Positions 23,501-32,274 of a DNA stretch of 64,000 nt are shown piece after piece. Position 1 is the stretch's first letter, and every line of letters starts with the position of its first letter. The notes under the pieces were generated by a model. That model saw only the letters and a list, made by a program, of their open reading frames with translations, was not told the origin of the DNA and searched no databases. The DNA comes from Sipunculus nudus (taxonomy: Eukaryota > Annelida > Sipuncula > Golfingiida > Sipunculidae): contig CM049307.1 of NCBI GenBank assembly GCA_026874595.1, positions 32,475,862 to 32,539,861 of the forward strand, written 5' to 3'. Made by a program: the position numbers and the translations under genes.

Positions 23501-23580
23501 ATACAGAAATCATACGCAGTGACATCCAGGGTATGCTTAAAAAGGAAGATGCAAGAAAAAAGGACGAAGATTTCACGTAA
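17385..23580 (+). CDS. NOD-like receptor: CARD-NACHT-LRR (four exons visible, start not found)
   Basis: The exons are 17,385-17,523, 19,193-19,334 (or a later donor), 20,063-20,259 and 21,238-23,580, giving about 939 residues. The first two exons together form a six-helix CARD, the homotypic adaptor-binding domain used in innate immune and cell-death signalling. Exon 3 is a linker with the LYTDTCLTI motif often seen before NACHT domains. Exon 4 has the P-loop GPPGSGKST (21,265-21,291), a Walker B-like strand RVLIIFDG (21,490-21,513), a sensor-1-like IVTARD (about 21,600), a winged-helix-like region and C-terminal leucine-rich repeats. By family, this is a cytosolic ATP-dependent receptor that oligomerises on ligand sensing and recruits partners through its CARD. 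The ligand is unknown. The acidic residues that normally follow Walker B are missing (DGIH). No initiator ATG precedes the CARD, so a 5' exon is probably missing. Confidence 0.85.
17562..18720. repeat. 31-bp minisatellite, over 25 units
   Basis: The unit contains CACATGGTAACACCTGTCACC followed by ATACTACATC (for example starts at 17,891, 17,922 and 17,953, period 31). Units at both ends are more diverged and of variable length; central units are nearly identical. It is interrupted at 18,399-18,593 by a MITE. There are no unique spacers, so it is not a CRISPR-type array. Confidence 0.95.
18399..18593. mobile_element. 195-bp MITE inserted in the minisatellite
   Basis: The ends are CAGGGGCGGATCCAGG and, inverted, CAGAAGCGGATCCACG. 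TATCA flanks it on both sides (18,394-18,398 and 18,594-18,598). Neighbouring minisatellite units show the unoccupied form GGTATCACTTGTCACC, so the insertion point is visible directly. It carries two internal G-runs. The GCGGATCCAGG end resembles hAT-type non-autonomous elements, but a 5-bp repeat is shorter than the usual 8-bp hAT duplication, so the superfamily is uncertain. Confidence 0.8.
19193..19334 (+). CDS. NLR exon: C-terminal half of CARD
   Basis: The frame opens QKEPNSCQVGWLIDSIL, then GRTNSDYDKTCQALELSNQK and HVAQIL, matching CARD helices 4-6 (L-L-D-x-L, then an A-L-x-x-[GS]-[NQ]-Q helix). It joins the preceding exon in phase 0. The frame stays open to 19,403. The only donor I find with good surrounding bases that fits the phase of the next exon is a GC donor, GAAG|GCAAGC at 19,335. 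The alternatives T|GTGTTA and T|GTGGCA further on also give the right phase. The exon end is therefore tentative. Confidence 0.7.
20063..20259 (+). CDS. NLR exon: linker before NACHT
   Basis: The frame reads VLLDDWRNLLAEHYIDHYGR and continues to ELYTDTCLTI and ETKLLSFLSK. The amphipathic Leu/Arg helix followed by L-Y-[TV]-D-x-C-L-x-[IV] is typical of invertebrate NLRs just upstream of the P-loop. The acceptor is TTACCAG|GGG and the donor AAG|GTAAAC. The exon starts in phase 1 and ends in phase 0, agreeing with its neighbours. Confidence 0.8.
20330..20342 (+). repeat. poly-G tract
   Basis: A G-run of about 13 in NLR intron 3. Confidence 0.9.
20594..21197 (+). other. NLR intron 3, distal part
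   Basis: No element was recognised; the 71-codon frame at 20,594-20,809 has no motif and lies inside the intron. Confidence 0.5.
21198..21231. repeat. (ATT)n/(ATC)n tract at a splice acceptor
   Basis: The trinucleotide tract runs directly into CATTACAG|GCG at 21,238, so it stands where the polypyrimidine tract of the NACHT exon should be. Confidence 0.85.
21238..23580 (+). CDS. NLR exon: NACHT ATPase and LRR
   Basis: This exon has 780 codons ending in TAA, continuous in frame from the acceptor. Order of features: P-loop GPPGSGKST (21,265); Walker B-like VLIIFDGIHLL (21,493 on); IVTARDIWP, equivalent to sensor 1; HGFNKQQCSTFIGKYF at the start of the helical/winged-helix region (about 21,670); LPIHLNLACQLW, equivalent to the conserved P-L-x-L-x-x-x-C segment; then GLFEESQEHG and IRFLAAYAIVHVEGYF at the end of the winged-helix/HD2 region. 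From about 22,560 on there are degenerate LRRs with clear units such as LVWLDLSKNDLR, LKMLHVNYCRIT and LLALHVAHNRIQ. The C-terminus is Lys-rich. Antisense frames across this exon are shadows. Confidence 0.9.
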   Translation, partial: ANGNLIYIKGPPGSGKSTLVKRCLVLWSKSVQESNAVETMYDLVLCTCVDTMEKGKDFTIKDILCERFNSDTEEVLKFMEANPDRVLIIFDGIHLLDQTRSKEITSIIHGHTLRGVSKIVTARDIWPTNEIDRRVTRDYTVMELHGFNKQQCSTFIGKYFRPTIAGTVNMPNPDEEVKLGELLDAELESRKLKDLYQLPIHLNLACQLWHTERKIFPRRTDLYAAELQIMLDQDHHVRFRPIQLSLENLNRYGAHVISFGIRVFMQLIDLSKISGSEERDEVLRFGAKLGLFEESQEHGIGRQVIYLNIPMIRFLAAYAIVHVEGYFNRFMSHVQTTECLHNFHEVVLFVCGLSEACGNRILAHAIHLSCYDAKGVSSSKFPHFLPKIGNVWKARLRSSRNISFFISRCLREFNNKTLINLPLPDRLTIDLGDLDNSLIAWFRSQAGQSAGVQHITINNGRLSQMVWKSISAAINLTEVRNVYLELDAIEDVKDLAHSIRETRLSSLQYHVTDVTEEQTTDLVQSITEPKRLMRFNVSHLKLNQCADIFWRKVAQMDRLVRLSVRSVDLSYLGENVSSLANSACLTQLVLEDTNLSDSQVHALCHGLVRTSKNPLLPAVPSPNKTLVWLDLSKNDLRRSINVFSKTLPKLSCLKMLHVNYCRITEDCFKDIVLNSPSSLLALHVAHNRIQTAHWMASGPVPLPEKLRFVLCKENHMSDHQVQQMERAWKMFLPNITFLYNETTLSDYQDKLRRCHTEIIRSDIQGMLKKEDARKKDEDFT

Positions 23581-24282
23581 AAAACATGTCTAAGCATAAT
23601 ATATTTTGCTTATCATGCAGTATTAGGGAACTGATCTATTAATGCATATCGCCAAACCGCTTCTACTTTTGTAGGAGTACTTTTGAGGTAAAGGGTAGTT
23701 ATTTTGTGGTCGAAGCGACTTCAGAAAGACAACACAGTCCTTTATTTTTGTCTGAGGTACACCCAACAAGTGCCCATTACAGTGGATGTTCACGTTTAAT
23801 TGCGGATCGGAGAAGACTTTGAAGTTTTGTTCCTGTTTATAAAATGACATGTTGTATTTTTACTTAATCATGCCATTTTAATATATAACTTTTAGTGACA
23901 ATATTACAGGCCATGGAAATACTTTTGGCTTCATTTAAGGTTGGTCGTGCCCAAGATAACTAAAGCAATTCTGAATGCCTCGTAGAGTTCATTTCCTTAT
24001 TTGAGGGAAAGATAATCGATTTTAAATGCTCTATAAAGTTATATATGTATTCAATTTATTTACTTTCACGAAAAGTCGGAGTTAATTGTAAAAGTAGTAT
24101 ATAGCATTGCCAAGGTAATGTCTTGATATTCTCTTAAACCTGAAATTGATATTAAAAGAATTATACAAGAAATAACAGGCCAATGTATTAAAAAAAACAT
24201 GTCCATCGCATAAAGATTGATCATAAAGATTTAAACATAGCATTTCCAGGATCATGTGGCATTCTAACTATTATACGCACAC

Positions 24283-24366
<84 letters not shown>

Positions 24367-24406
24367 TGCATCTAAATGTGAAAGTGAATGCTAAAAAATG
24401 AATAAA
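23581..24406 (+). terminator. NLR 3' UTR with poly(A) signal candidates
   Basis: The first AATAAA after the stop is at 24,401-24,406, just past a long TA tract; another is at 24,825-24,830. ATTAAA variants occur near 24,150 and 24,187. Which one is used cannot be told from sequence. Confidence 0.4.
24283..24362. repeat. (TA)40 microsatellite
   Basis: An 80-bp perfect TA tract, self-complementary and likely to be length-variable. Confidence 0.95.
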
Positions 24407-25244
24407 ACTGTAAATTACCGGCAAATATTTTGTCATATGGAGCACGTGTTTCTTGTCTGGCATGGTTAATATTTGCAGAATTTCATTGTTGAATATTCTA
24501 TTTTCCCCTTAGTGTATGTGGTTTATGACACTCCTGTTACGTTCCTTACATGTGTTTGTATAGATATTGCAAAGTACCTGATTTGCTTGAATTATTTGAA
24601 AATTACAATGTAAAAGTCCTTGTAAAAGTAATAACCATGCAACTTTAAATTTCGAAATATGTGTGCAGTAGTGGTGGGGTTGTTAATTGTTAATCAGGTT
24701 CCAAACCCCACCCGGTCTTGAGTAACATAGATAAGATACACTTCCTTCTCCCTCACCCCTCCTGCATGGACTGAAAAGATACCAGAAATTTGTGCGACTG
24801 GTGTTCAACCACTTCCCAAAGCCGAATAAAGTAAACTGAAATCAAATAGCATCAACATATATGTATCAAAGCAAGCTGCTTGATAAATGCGCTGAACGGG
24901 GCACATCCAGCTAAAGAGATGCGCTAAAAATGACTGTGTAAAGGAATGAAAATATTGTCGTGTGGCCCAAAAATCTTGGTTTGACTGCGGGAGTCAATTT
25001 TTATCCCTCTCATAACAAATTTTGATTTTCACAAGAAATTTACCGATTTTCAAGAAAATGATAAATCCGATAAAATTTCTGTTTTTAATGTATGTTCACT
25101 TGTTATTAAAAACAATAATGTTATTATCATATTGTCCCCTAATTATATGAAATTCTAGTCTACATTTATAATAAAAAGGTAAAAAAAAAAACAATTTCGC
25201 CCTCCCGCACTGATTTATGAAAAATGTACATTTTTAGCTTAAAG
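24407..25244. other. intergenic, nothing recognised
   Basis: Spacer between the NLR 3' end and the MITE relative; no motif seen. Confidence 0.5.
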
Positions 25245-25451
25245 CAGAAGGGGATTCAGGGGAGGGGCTCAAGGGGGTCCGGAACCCCCCCCCCTCCCTT
25301 TTTTTTCAACCAACGCCACTTTTTTTAAAGGGTTTCAGAATTTTTTTGCGGCCTGGACCACCCTTTTCGCACCTATGGACCTTCATTAGATTTTCTCATA
25401 GGTCTTCCCGAAGTGGATCTCTCCTTTTTATAAATCATGGACCCGCCTCAG
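25245..25451. mobile_element. decayed MITE related to the 18.4-kb element
   Basis: It starts CAGAAGGGGATTCAGGGG, then has a G/C-run segment, and ends near TGGACCCGCCTCAG. Both ends are degenerate forms of the GCGGATCCA inverted repeats of the 18,399-18,593 element. No clear target duplication was found and the boundaries are approximate. Confidence 0.5.
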
Positions 25452-26759
25452 CAAAAGGTGGTTGTATTGGACGGCATGATACTGTTCCAATTATAATTTT
25501 AAATTCAATGACCCAAATTAGTAAACAAATTTACGGCGATTATTTGACTGTACTTTTTACGCCGAAGAAGCTCCCCAAAGCGACCCGTTTTAGTTATACC
25601 CAGTTTTTCGGCGCCGGGGTTAATCGAACGAATACTCTAATTACAATCAAACTGTCGAATTTAGGAAACTGTGGTGGGCGCGGTCAAGTAAACATTTATG
25701 TATACTTTATTTAGAAGCTAAATAGAACAGACAGCGCACATACACGCCTTCTGACGTTTCCGTATGCAGCAAGTGACTCCACCGAGGGCCAAATTGATAT
25801 GTCTCAATGTCCAGGACCAAAGCAATGCCCATGGACGTAGCACTATCTCAAAGCAGATTGTCCGAGTAAATATGCCGAGCAAACATTGCCTGGGTCTCTT
25901 ATATGCCCATCTCATATAACGTTTACCAGTGCATATAGACTCCCCACTCTTTTGTTAACTATATTACCTGTGTTAAGCTGCTTGTGCTATTATATTAGAC
26001 AAACATAAACTTGCGGCTATGTGTCCGGTAGGATTTAACTGAGTGGCTCCAGATTAAATCTATAGTTTCACATCCTGCTGGAGAGAGAAGTACTTGCCGT
26101 TATCTAATGGTCTTCTGAACAGCGTCTGGAGAAGCTGAGACCATTATTCAACAGCCGGAGGGTACGTAGCAGAGCTGAATATCCATGGCCCCTGCTCTCT
26201 ACCACTTGACTTGTATCTGGTCAGCTTTAGATACACTACGAAGGTACAAACAGATATACAGTTTATAGGTGTACAGTACCCCAGGTTAACAAATGCTGCT
26301 TCTATCAGATATATGACGTATTCCAATCACCCACGCTCCCGGCTCGTGGCGTTGTGTACAAACGATCTACACAAAGGAAGTTTGCATGAGTTAATTTTCT
26401 TCATTAAATATTTGGCAGACCTATAGGATATCTCAGTCAGACCGGCTACCAGCAGGTTAACATTACAATATCAAATACTTATCTAGCCACAGACCCTGAG
26501 CGGGACTTCCCGATAGTGCGTGAACAACCAGTAGGTTGGATACGAGGATACAACTTCAGTACTTCACTGTGGCTGTCTGTTCGAATGGTCAGTGTAGATC
26601 AGGGGGATGCTAAGTAACACTTGTCGATGGGAAACGCGGGTTTCTTTCAAGATTTGCCTTCGTCTGATCAGGTTTCGCCAACGAGGACAACTATTCTGCC
26701 GTATATTATATTGTTATTGGAGGAGGAGTGTTTAATATAGTTGCTTATAAGTTTTACCT
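25452..26759. other. intergenic / 5' flank of the membrane-protein gene
   Basis: No conserved exon or repeat recognised. It should contain the promoter and 5' UTR of the gene that starts at 26,760, but I see no distinct TATA-initiator pair. Confidence 0.5.
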
Positions 26760-28064
26760 ATGGAGTCAAATTATAAAATAAACGCGTCTACACGAACACC
26801 AAACTGTACAGAAGACGATTCTTGTGTTGATCTGTATGACAGCCAGGGGGCGGTACTATACACTATTGTGGTGGTCATCTTCTATTCTTTATCTGTGGTA
26901 TTACTTTTGCTCACAATGTGTAGAAGGAGAACAAAAGGGAAGCTGTTAGATCATGAAGTTGAAAAATACTTTAAAGGTCTGGAGGATGTGAACAGACAAA
27001 TAATGGTTGAAAAACTTATTCACACCCGACTTCGTGTACCGGGCAATTATATGTGTAAAAGATTTGCCGGCCGCAAGTCCCGCGCTGGTGTGCCTCCTGG
27101 GATCAGACCTCGGTCAATCGTTATCTTAGATGACGTAGATGAGATACCACAAAACACACCAGGACCACAGCCTTCCGGGTTGGTACCAACAGCACAAGAA
27201 TCTGGCGAAAATTCTGAACAGTTAAGAGATGATAACAATCCGACGCTACAGTTACCAGGTTTTAACGTTTATAGGCCGCTAATTGGCGCGGATGTTGTGA
27301 CAGGAATGGAAGCATATAATAAAGATACCGATCAAGATGAAACAACAATGAGATATGGTGAAACCATACAGTCATGGACGTGTAACAATCATTCTTCGGA
27401 GAGTCTTCCTTCACAAGGCCCGTCTTTAGTGGAAAAGAAAGTAACTAACAGATATCGGCCACACAGCCCGAGGCCCTTGACTATAATGATTCCGGGAAAT
27501 GATATATCGAAACAGAGGAATGATGGCCCCCAGAATGAAAATCCGTATATACAGGTCGACATGGCTTCAGTGCATTCCTTTGCACAAAATCGTGCTAGTG
27601 ATGACGACCTTCAAATTTCTGAGACAACGGAACTGATGCCTCGTTTACGCCGCAGTGACGTCACTCAGTCGTTTGAATCGTTCCGAGAAGAACTGATGAC
27701 TTCAGCTTCACAAGCCAACACCCCTTTGTGTTCAACACCTGTTGCCACACACCTAAATAGTCATGAAACAATTAACGCTCTATTACTTACAGAGGGGCCT
27801 CGGATAAATATCCACAGACCATCTACGGTTGACAATTCACCACTGCATGTCCAAGAGGCATTAAATACTTCTAGCAATCCTAATGGTAAAACAGACTCGC
27901 CTACAAACACCTTGTTAACACTGGATGTCCCGGTGATCCGACGTGGGTCACGTGACTCCAGGAACAGTCGAAGGAGAAGACGCATGGGCGTGGCGTCAGG
28001 GGATTGGTCGGGCCCTCCAAAAGAGGAAACAGAGACACAAAATACCAAAGAAAACCCACAATGA
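26760..28064 (+). CDS. single-pass membrane protein, KCNE-like topology, family not recognised
   Basis: A single-exon frame of 434 residues opening at ATG and ending at TGA. Residues 1-30 form a short, polar N-terminus with two N-glycosylation sequons (NAS at 8, NCT at 15), two Cys (16, 22) and no signal peptide. Residues 31-53 are one strongly hydrophobic segment containing an FY pair, followed at once by RRRTKGK, so the N-terminus should be outside and the C-terminus in the cytosol. A charged juxtamembrane stretch follows (KYFKGLEDVNRQIMVEKL). The remaining 330 residues are Ser/Pro/Asn-rich, probably disordered, and end with an Arg cluster (RNSRRRRR). Short glycosylated ectodomain, YxxxxxxFY membrane segment and basic stop-transfer recall KCNE potassium-channel beta subunits, but the tail is far longer and I do not claim membership. 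The length of the frame and the ordered features argue that it is a real gene. Confidence 0.75.
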   Translation: MESNYKINASTRTPNCTEDDSCVDLYDSQGAVLYTIVVVIFYSLSVVLLLLTMCRRRTKGKLLDHEVEKYFKGLEDVNRQIMVEKLIHTRLRVPGNYMCKRFAGRKSRAGVPPGIRPRSIVILDDVDEIPQNTPGPQPSGLVPTAQESGENSEQLRDDNNPTLQLPGFNVYRPLIGADVVTGMEAYNKDTDQDETTMRYGETIQSWTCNNHSSESLPSQGPSLVEKKVTNRYRPHSPRPLTIMIPGNDISKQRNDGPQNENPYIQVDMASVHSFAQNRASDDDLQISETTELMPRLRRSDVTQSFESFREELMTSASQANTPLCSTPVATHLNSHETINALLLTEGPRINIHRPSTVDNSPLHVQEALNTSSNPNGKTDSPTNTLLTLDVPVIRRGSRDSRNSRRRRRMGVASGDWSGPPKEETETQNTKENPQ

Positions 28065-28438
28065 ACTAACTCAATATTTATTAATAAGCAACAAGTGTAA
28101 ATTCTGCTTCATTTTCACGAGCACTCATGCTGCATCTGTTCATCTGTTGTGTTCAGATTTATTGATTAAGCAATGTGGGGTTGTCAAGAGAAATCATATA
28201 CATGCTAAAGTCTTCTGCAGGAACAGAACAGCTAATGTAGTTTTCCACCTTGATTTGAGATATATAAAAATATTATCGCTAGTGACAAGGAAATGGTCTT
28301 TGGTATTAAATCAATGCCAAATAAGGACACAGGAACACAAAAAAGGTTGAGTGACCTAATTTCTGAGCACTCCTGTATTGAGGTAAATCTCTGAGTTCAT
28401 GTTTTCACCTGGTATTACTGATTAAGTATGTAAATAAA
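28065..28438 (+). terminator. 3' UTR and poly(A) signal
   Basis: A canonical AATAAA lies at 28,433-28,438, about 370 bp after the stop of the membrane-protein gene, with no earlier canonical signal. Confidence 0.6.
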
Positions 28439-28953
28439 GCATGAACAACTTATATCCAGAGAGAAGGTCCGAAAGAAACAATATAAATCTGCATTATTAA
28501 AATGAAAATCTGTTTACTGCATATTTAAGCTCTACGAATGGGCTACAACAGAACACGCTTTTTAGTCTGCTTCCTTCGGAAATACTGTTGTCATGTATTT
28601 TTTAAATAAAAAAAATTCGAATTATTCTATATTAGCTGTAATATACACCCATTATCTTAAACAAATTACCTTCCTCTAAGTTAGTATAGAAAAGATCGAC
28701 TTTTTTTTAGTTTGACTATTCTTGTTCGGTCTTGATCAATATCCATCAGAATGCTATTGGTACATTCCGGATATTCCTAGTTTTTAATTCAGTGATAGAT
28801 CCATTATAAAGTGAAATTTGATTTATTATACCAATTATACTTTGGTCAACTCTTTTTTTTACTCTGCTATCTCTGGAGTATATATATGCATTTAAACAGC
28901 GTATAGGATATTATAGTCCAGAGTACTCCAAACCCACGCATCCCTATCAAGAA

Positions 28954-30738
28954 ACAAGGGACCCGTGGGTCACGGCGCTCAGCTGATTGTGACAGTTATA
29001 ACTGCATCACCATTTTTTTTTTTAAGTTGCTATAAAAATACTATCCTCAGTGCTCAGGAACTAGGGATCAATGACTGGGAGGGGGGGGGGGGGGAGGAGG
29101 GGGGGGGGGGGAGAGAGTTACAACACCTTTGGTTATAAATACAGAATACGGAATTAAATTCAATGGTGCTTACTGGGACTTGAGGGAGTTACAGCACCTC
29201 TGCATATACGTAAAGGATAAAATCTAATTTAAATGAAATTATTTTTAAATATTTAAAGACAGGCAGAGAGATGGAAAACAAAGCAATAACTTTAATTTCC
29301 ATTCTTCGGAGACAGGAAAATAATGATCAAATATTTGCATTAGATCCTATTTTTTTCTTTTGATAAGTCATTTTTCAAGTTTATGAATTTGACTATATAT
29401 TTACAGTTTATCATATATATATGATTCACAAATCTAAATTGTATCAACATTTATACTTAATTTAGTCAGGTAACATCACATTATGAAAACAGATATATTT
29501 CTTATTTTTATCAAATATATTTTTTTATATTTGCAAAGCAAAAATATATAAAAATAACACTCCAGAATTCACACTTTTAAATTGCACCTTTATTTATCCA
29601 TGATTTGTTTCATATACTATCAAATTATGATTACTGATGGGTTAAATTATATTTTGTTTAATTATTTAAAAGGAAATAATTTCTTAAAAATGCTACATCA
29701 GAAGAACGTGGCATCTCTTGGATTACTTCTTGAATTAATATTTCAAGAAAAGTTGTGCACATTGGATCAAAAAACAGCTTTACATTTAAAGAAATACAGT
29801 TGGCATTAACAAACCATGTATTGCCATATAATTGGTGATTGTGGTGGGATTGGGGACCGGGGGGGGGGGGGGGGTGTTTGGGTAGGGCCCATGAGAATAA
29901 GTGTATGTTTATTACAGCAGGGGTGTTCTGCCAGTGCTGCATCACTAATAAGGTTACCTAGGAAAGGCTATAGTGAGCAAGAGTGGGGTCATTTGATATA
30001 CAAAATGCAAATACATTAGAGCATCTGAAAAACTTCAATAATTAGAATAAATTTTAAACTTTTACTTTGAAATTTCAGAATTCAACAGATGAAATCCACA
30101 TATATCCCGGCTGTGAAAAATAAATTAAATATACTTACGAGAACAAAACGTGCCATGGTCAAATTTGGGCAAAATTTAAGGTAGGCCTACAAATTTCATA
30201 GTTTTGCTAATATTTTAAAAACTTAAAAAGATTTTGATCTAATTTTGGGTATACAATTAAGTTTTGAATAATTAAAATTATATAACTGAAAAAAAGTCCC
30301 TAGTTTTAACATTTTTTTTTTGTGTTAAGTGACCAAATATTTTTCCTGATTTTTTACAAAGTGCAATATGTTTTGGCCCCTACCTTTTCTAAATTATATA
30401 ATACAGACCTTATTTCTGGCATGTACATAGGAACTATATAGAGGGATATTTATGGTAAATGTGAGGAAAAACAGATGAGTGGTTTTGATATTAGGCAGTC
30501 CTGAAGTGTGAAAATAGGTTTTTTTAAAAAAAAACTGAGGTTTTTCCTTAATTTCTCAAAGGAACGAAGTCGCCAAGACCCAGTTTTTGGTTTGGAAAGA
30601 CGTCTTGGGGACATCTAACATTATGCCAGGATTCCCAGGTCTCACGTTTTCAAAACGAGCCACATCTACGGACGGACGGACAGCTAGACGGACAGTGGAC
30701 CACGACTATAGCTCAGATGGCTTATAGTCAGCCGAGCA
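28954..30738 (+). mobile_element. Helentron/pearl-like element A
   Basis: It begins ACAAGGGACCCGTGGGTCA then GGCGCTCAGCTGA, the terminus shared with elements at 40,515, 49,251 and 55,055. Its interior matches elements B and D, including the TTTATTTATCCATRATKTG stretch (about 29,590), a G-run at 29,859 and the block ending TGATATTAGGCAGTCC (30,487 on). It ends with an ACGG tetranucleotide array (about 30,669), then CTCAGATGGCTTATAGTCAG and GCCGAGCAAAA. The terminal hairpin and CTAA are mutated here. No helicase or Rep frame is present, so it is non-autonomous. Confidence 0.7.
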
Positions 30739-31319
30739 AAACATACGACGTAGCCGGGTAAGCTCATAGATCACGATGCACAACCGAATCACATTTCGCA
30801 TGCCAAAACAGACCATCAGCGGCGACAATTTATACTCTGGTTACAGGACACCAGTTAAATCTATGGTTACCAGACCCGCAGTTTCTTGCAAGCATGCAGT
30901 ATCTCATGAAACGACGAAAAAAAAACATATCATGGAGATTTCCCCTAGTCCCTGTGTAAGAAATCTCATTCAAGGCACTTTTTTATACGAAGAAGTTAAA
31001 ATATTCACAGAAGGTTTATGGGCGCAGATGAAACGAGGTATAATCATTGGTATGACTAGAACACTGCAAGGTCAGGGAGGACCCTGCAAAAGGCCTATAA
31101 TCTCTCATTGCGGGCCGAATGATGCTTAAATAAAGAACCTGTAGAGACAGACAGAACTGACCGAAACAGTATTTAAATAACTGAACAAAGATTTTAATAT
31201 TTGAACCACTCATAATCGTGTTTAAAGATCTAGGAGTGAAGCATCTCAAGCAAAGAGGCATAATTACATTTGATGTATTAAACTCTAAGCCTGGTCAGCA
31301 TGTAAATCAGTAAAATGGT

Positions 31320-32270
31320 CCTGTAACCTTGACCTTCTGATGTTGAAATCAATGTGGTTATTGTCCTATTGTTAAGTGAGCCATAAGTGACGGATGGAAG
31401 CTTTGGATTGAAAACTTTTCTTAAAATGCGTCAACATACTTTTTTAAGAAGTGGGTTGTGTGATCAGCCTCTGGTGAATGTGGTGGAAGGTTTAGGACAA
31501 AAAAAAGGCTTGCTTAAAATGCATTCACAATCTTTTCAAAAAGATGGGTCCTGTGACCTTCATCTTTGACCCCAAATCAATAAAGTTCTTACTAAAGTAG
31601 TAGGGCAGTTTGAAACAAATCTGTAAAGCCATACAGGAGTTATCATATGGCAACTAATTTGTGGCTGGATGGGCTCTGTGACCTTGACACCCCGGAATCA
31701 AAATAGATCTTCCCTTGTTGGCACACAAGCTATATGTGAATAGATTGGGTTAAAATGCATCCACATTATTTAAATAAAGTGGGCTCAGTGACATTCACCT
31801 CTGACCTCATGATCCCAAAATCAAAACGTTTTTTTCTTTCATGGTGGCCTATACACAAGTCAAGTCTGAAAGCAATTCATAAATCCAAACAGAGAGTTAC
31901 CGTCCGGAAACAAATTTGTGGATGGACGGACAGGGTGCCTACTAGAGGGCCCCTGTTTATTCAATTTGGGCCCTTAAAATCATAATCCTTTACCTTAAAT
32001 CTACTGCAAGGCTGTTTCCAAATCATTGAATTTGTGCACATGGCACAGAATTGGACTCACAATAAACTTTCATGCCCAGACAAGCCTAAGACAGTCTTTA
32101 AGTGAAACAAAGGCAGTGGTCAAAATGGAAAAGTGCTTATATATTCCACAAATAAAGGGCAAGGTCATCAAAATATTAATAATTTTGAGGACTTCATTCA
32201 GAGCCACTTAATTAACAATAAATATGGTCAAAAGTGCGTGTGACCAAAGGTCAAGGTCACAGCAACAGAC
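31320..32270. repeat. decayed repeats with TGTGACCTTGAC motifs
   Basis: Diverged blocks with a recurring [TG]GTGACCTTGACC-like motif (about 31,325, 31,553, 31,678, 31,789) and, inverted, GGTCAAGGTCACAG near 32,255. A short ACGGAC element-like stretch occurs near 31,925. This looks like old, eroded tandem or dispersed repeats; no precise unit can be defined. Confidence 0.45.
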
Positions 32271-32274
32271 CTCT

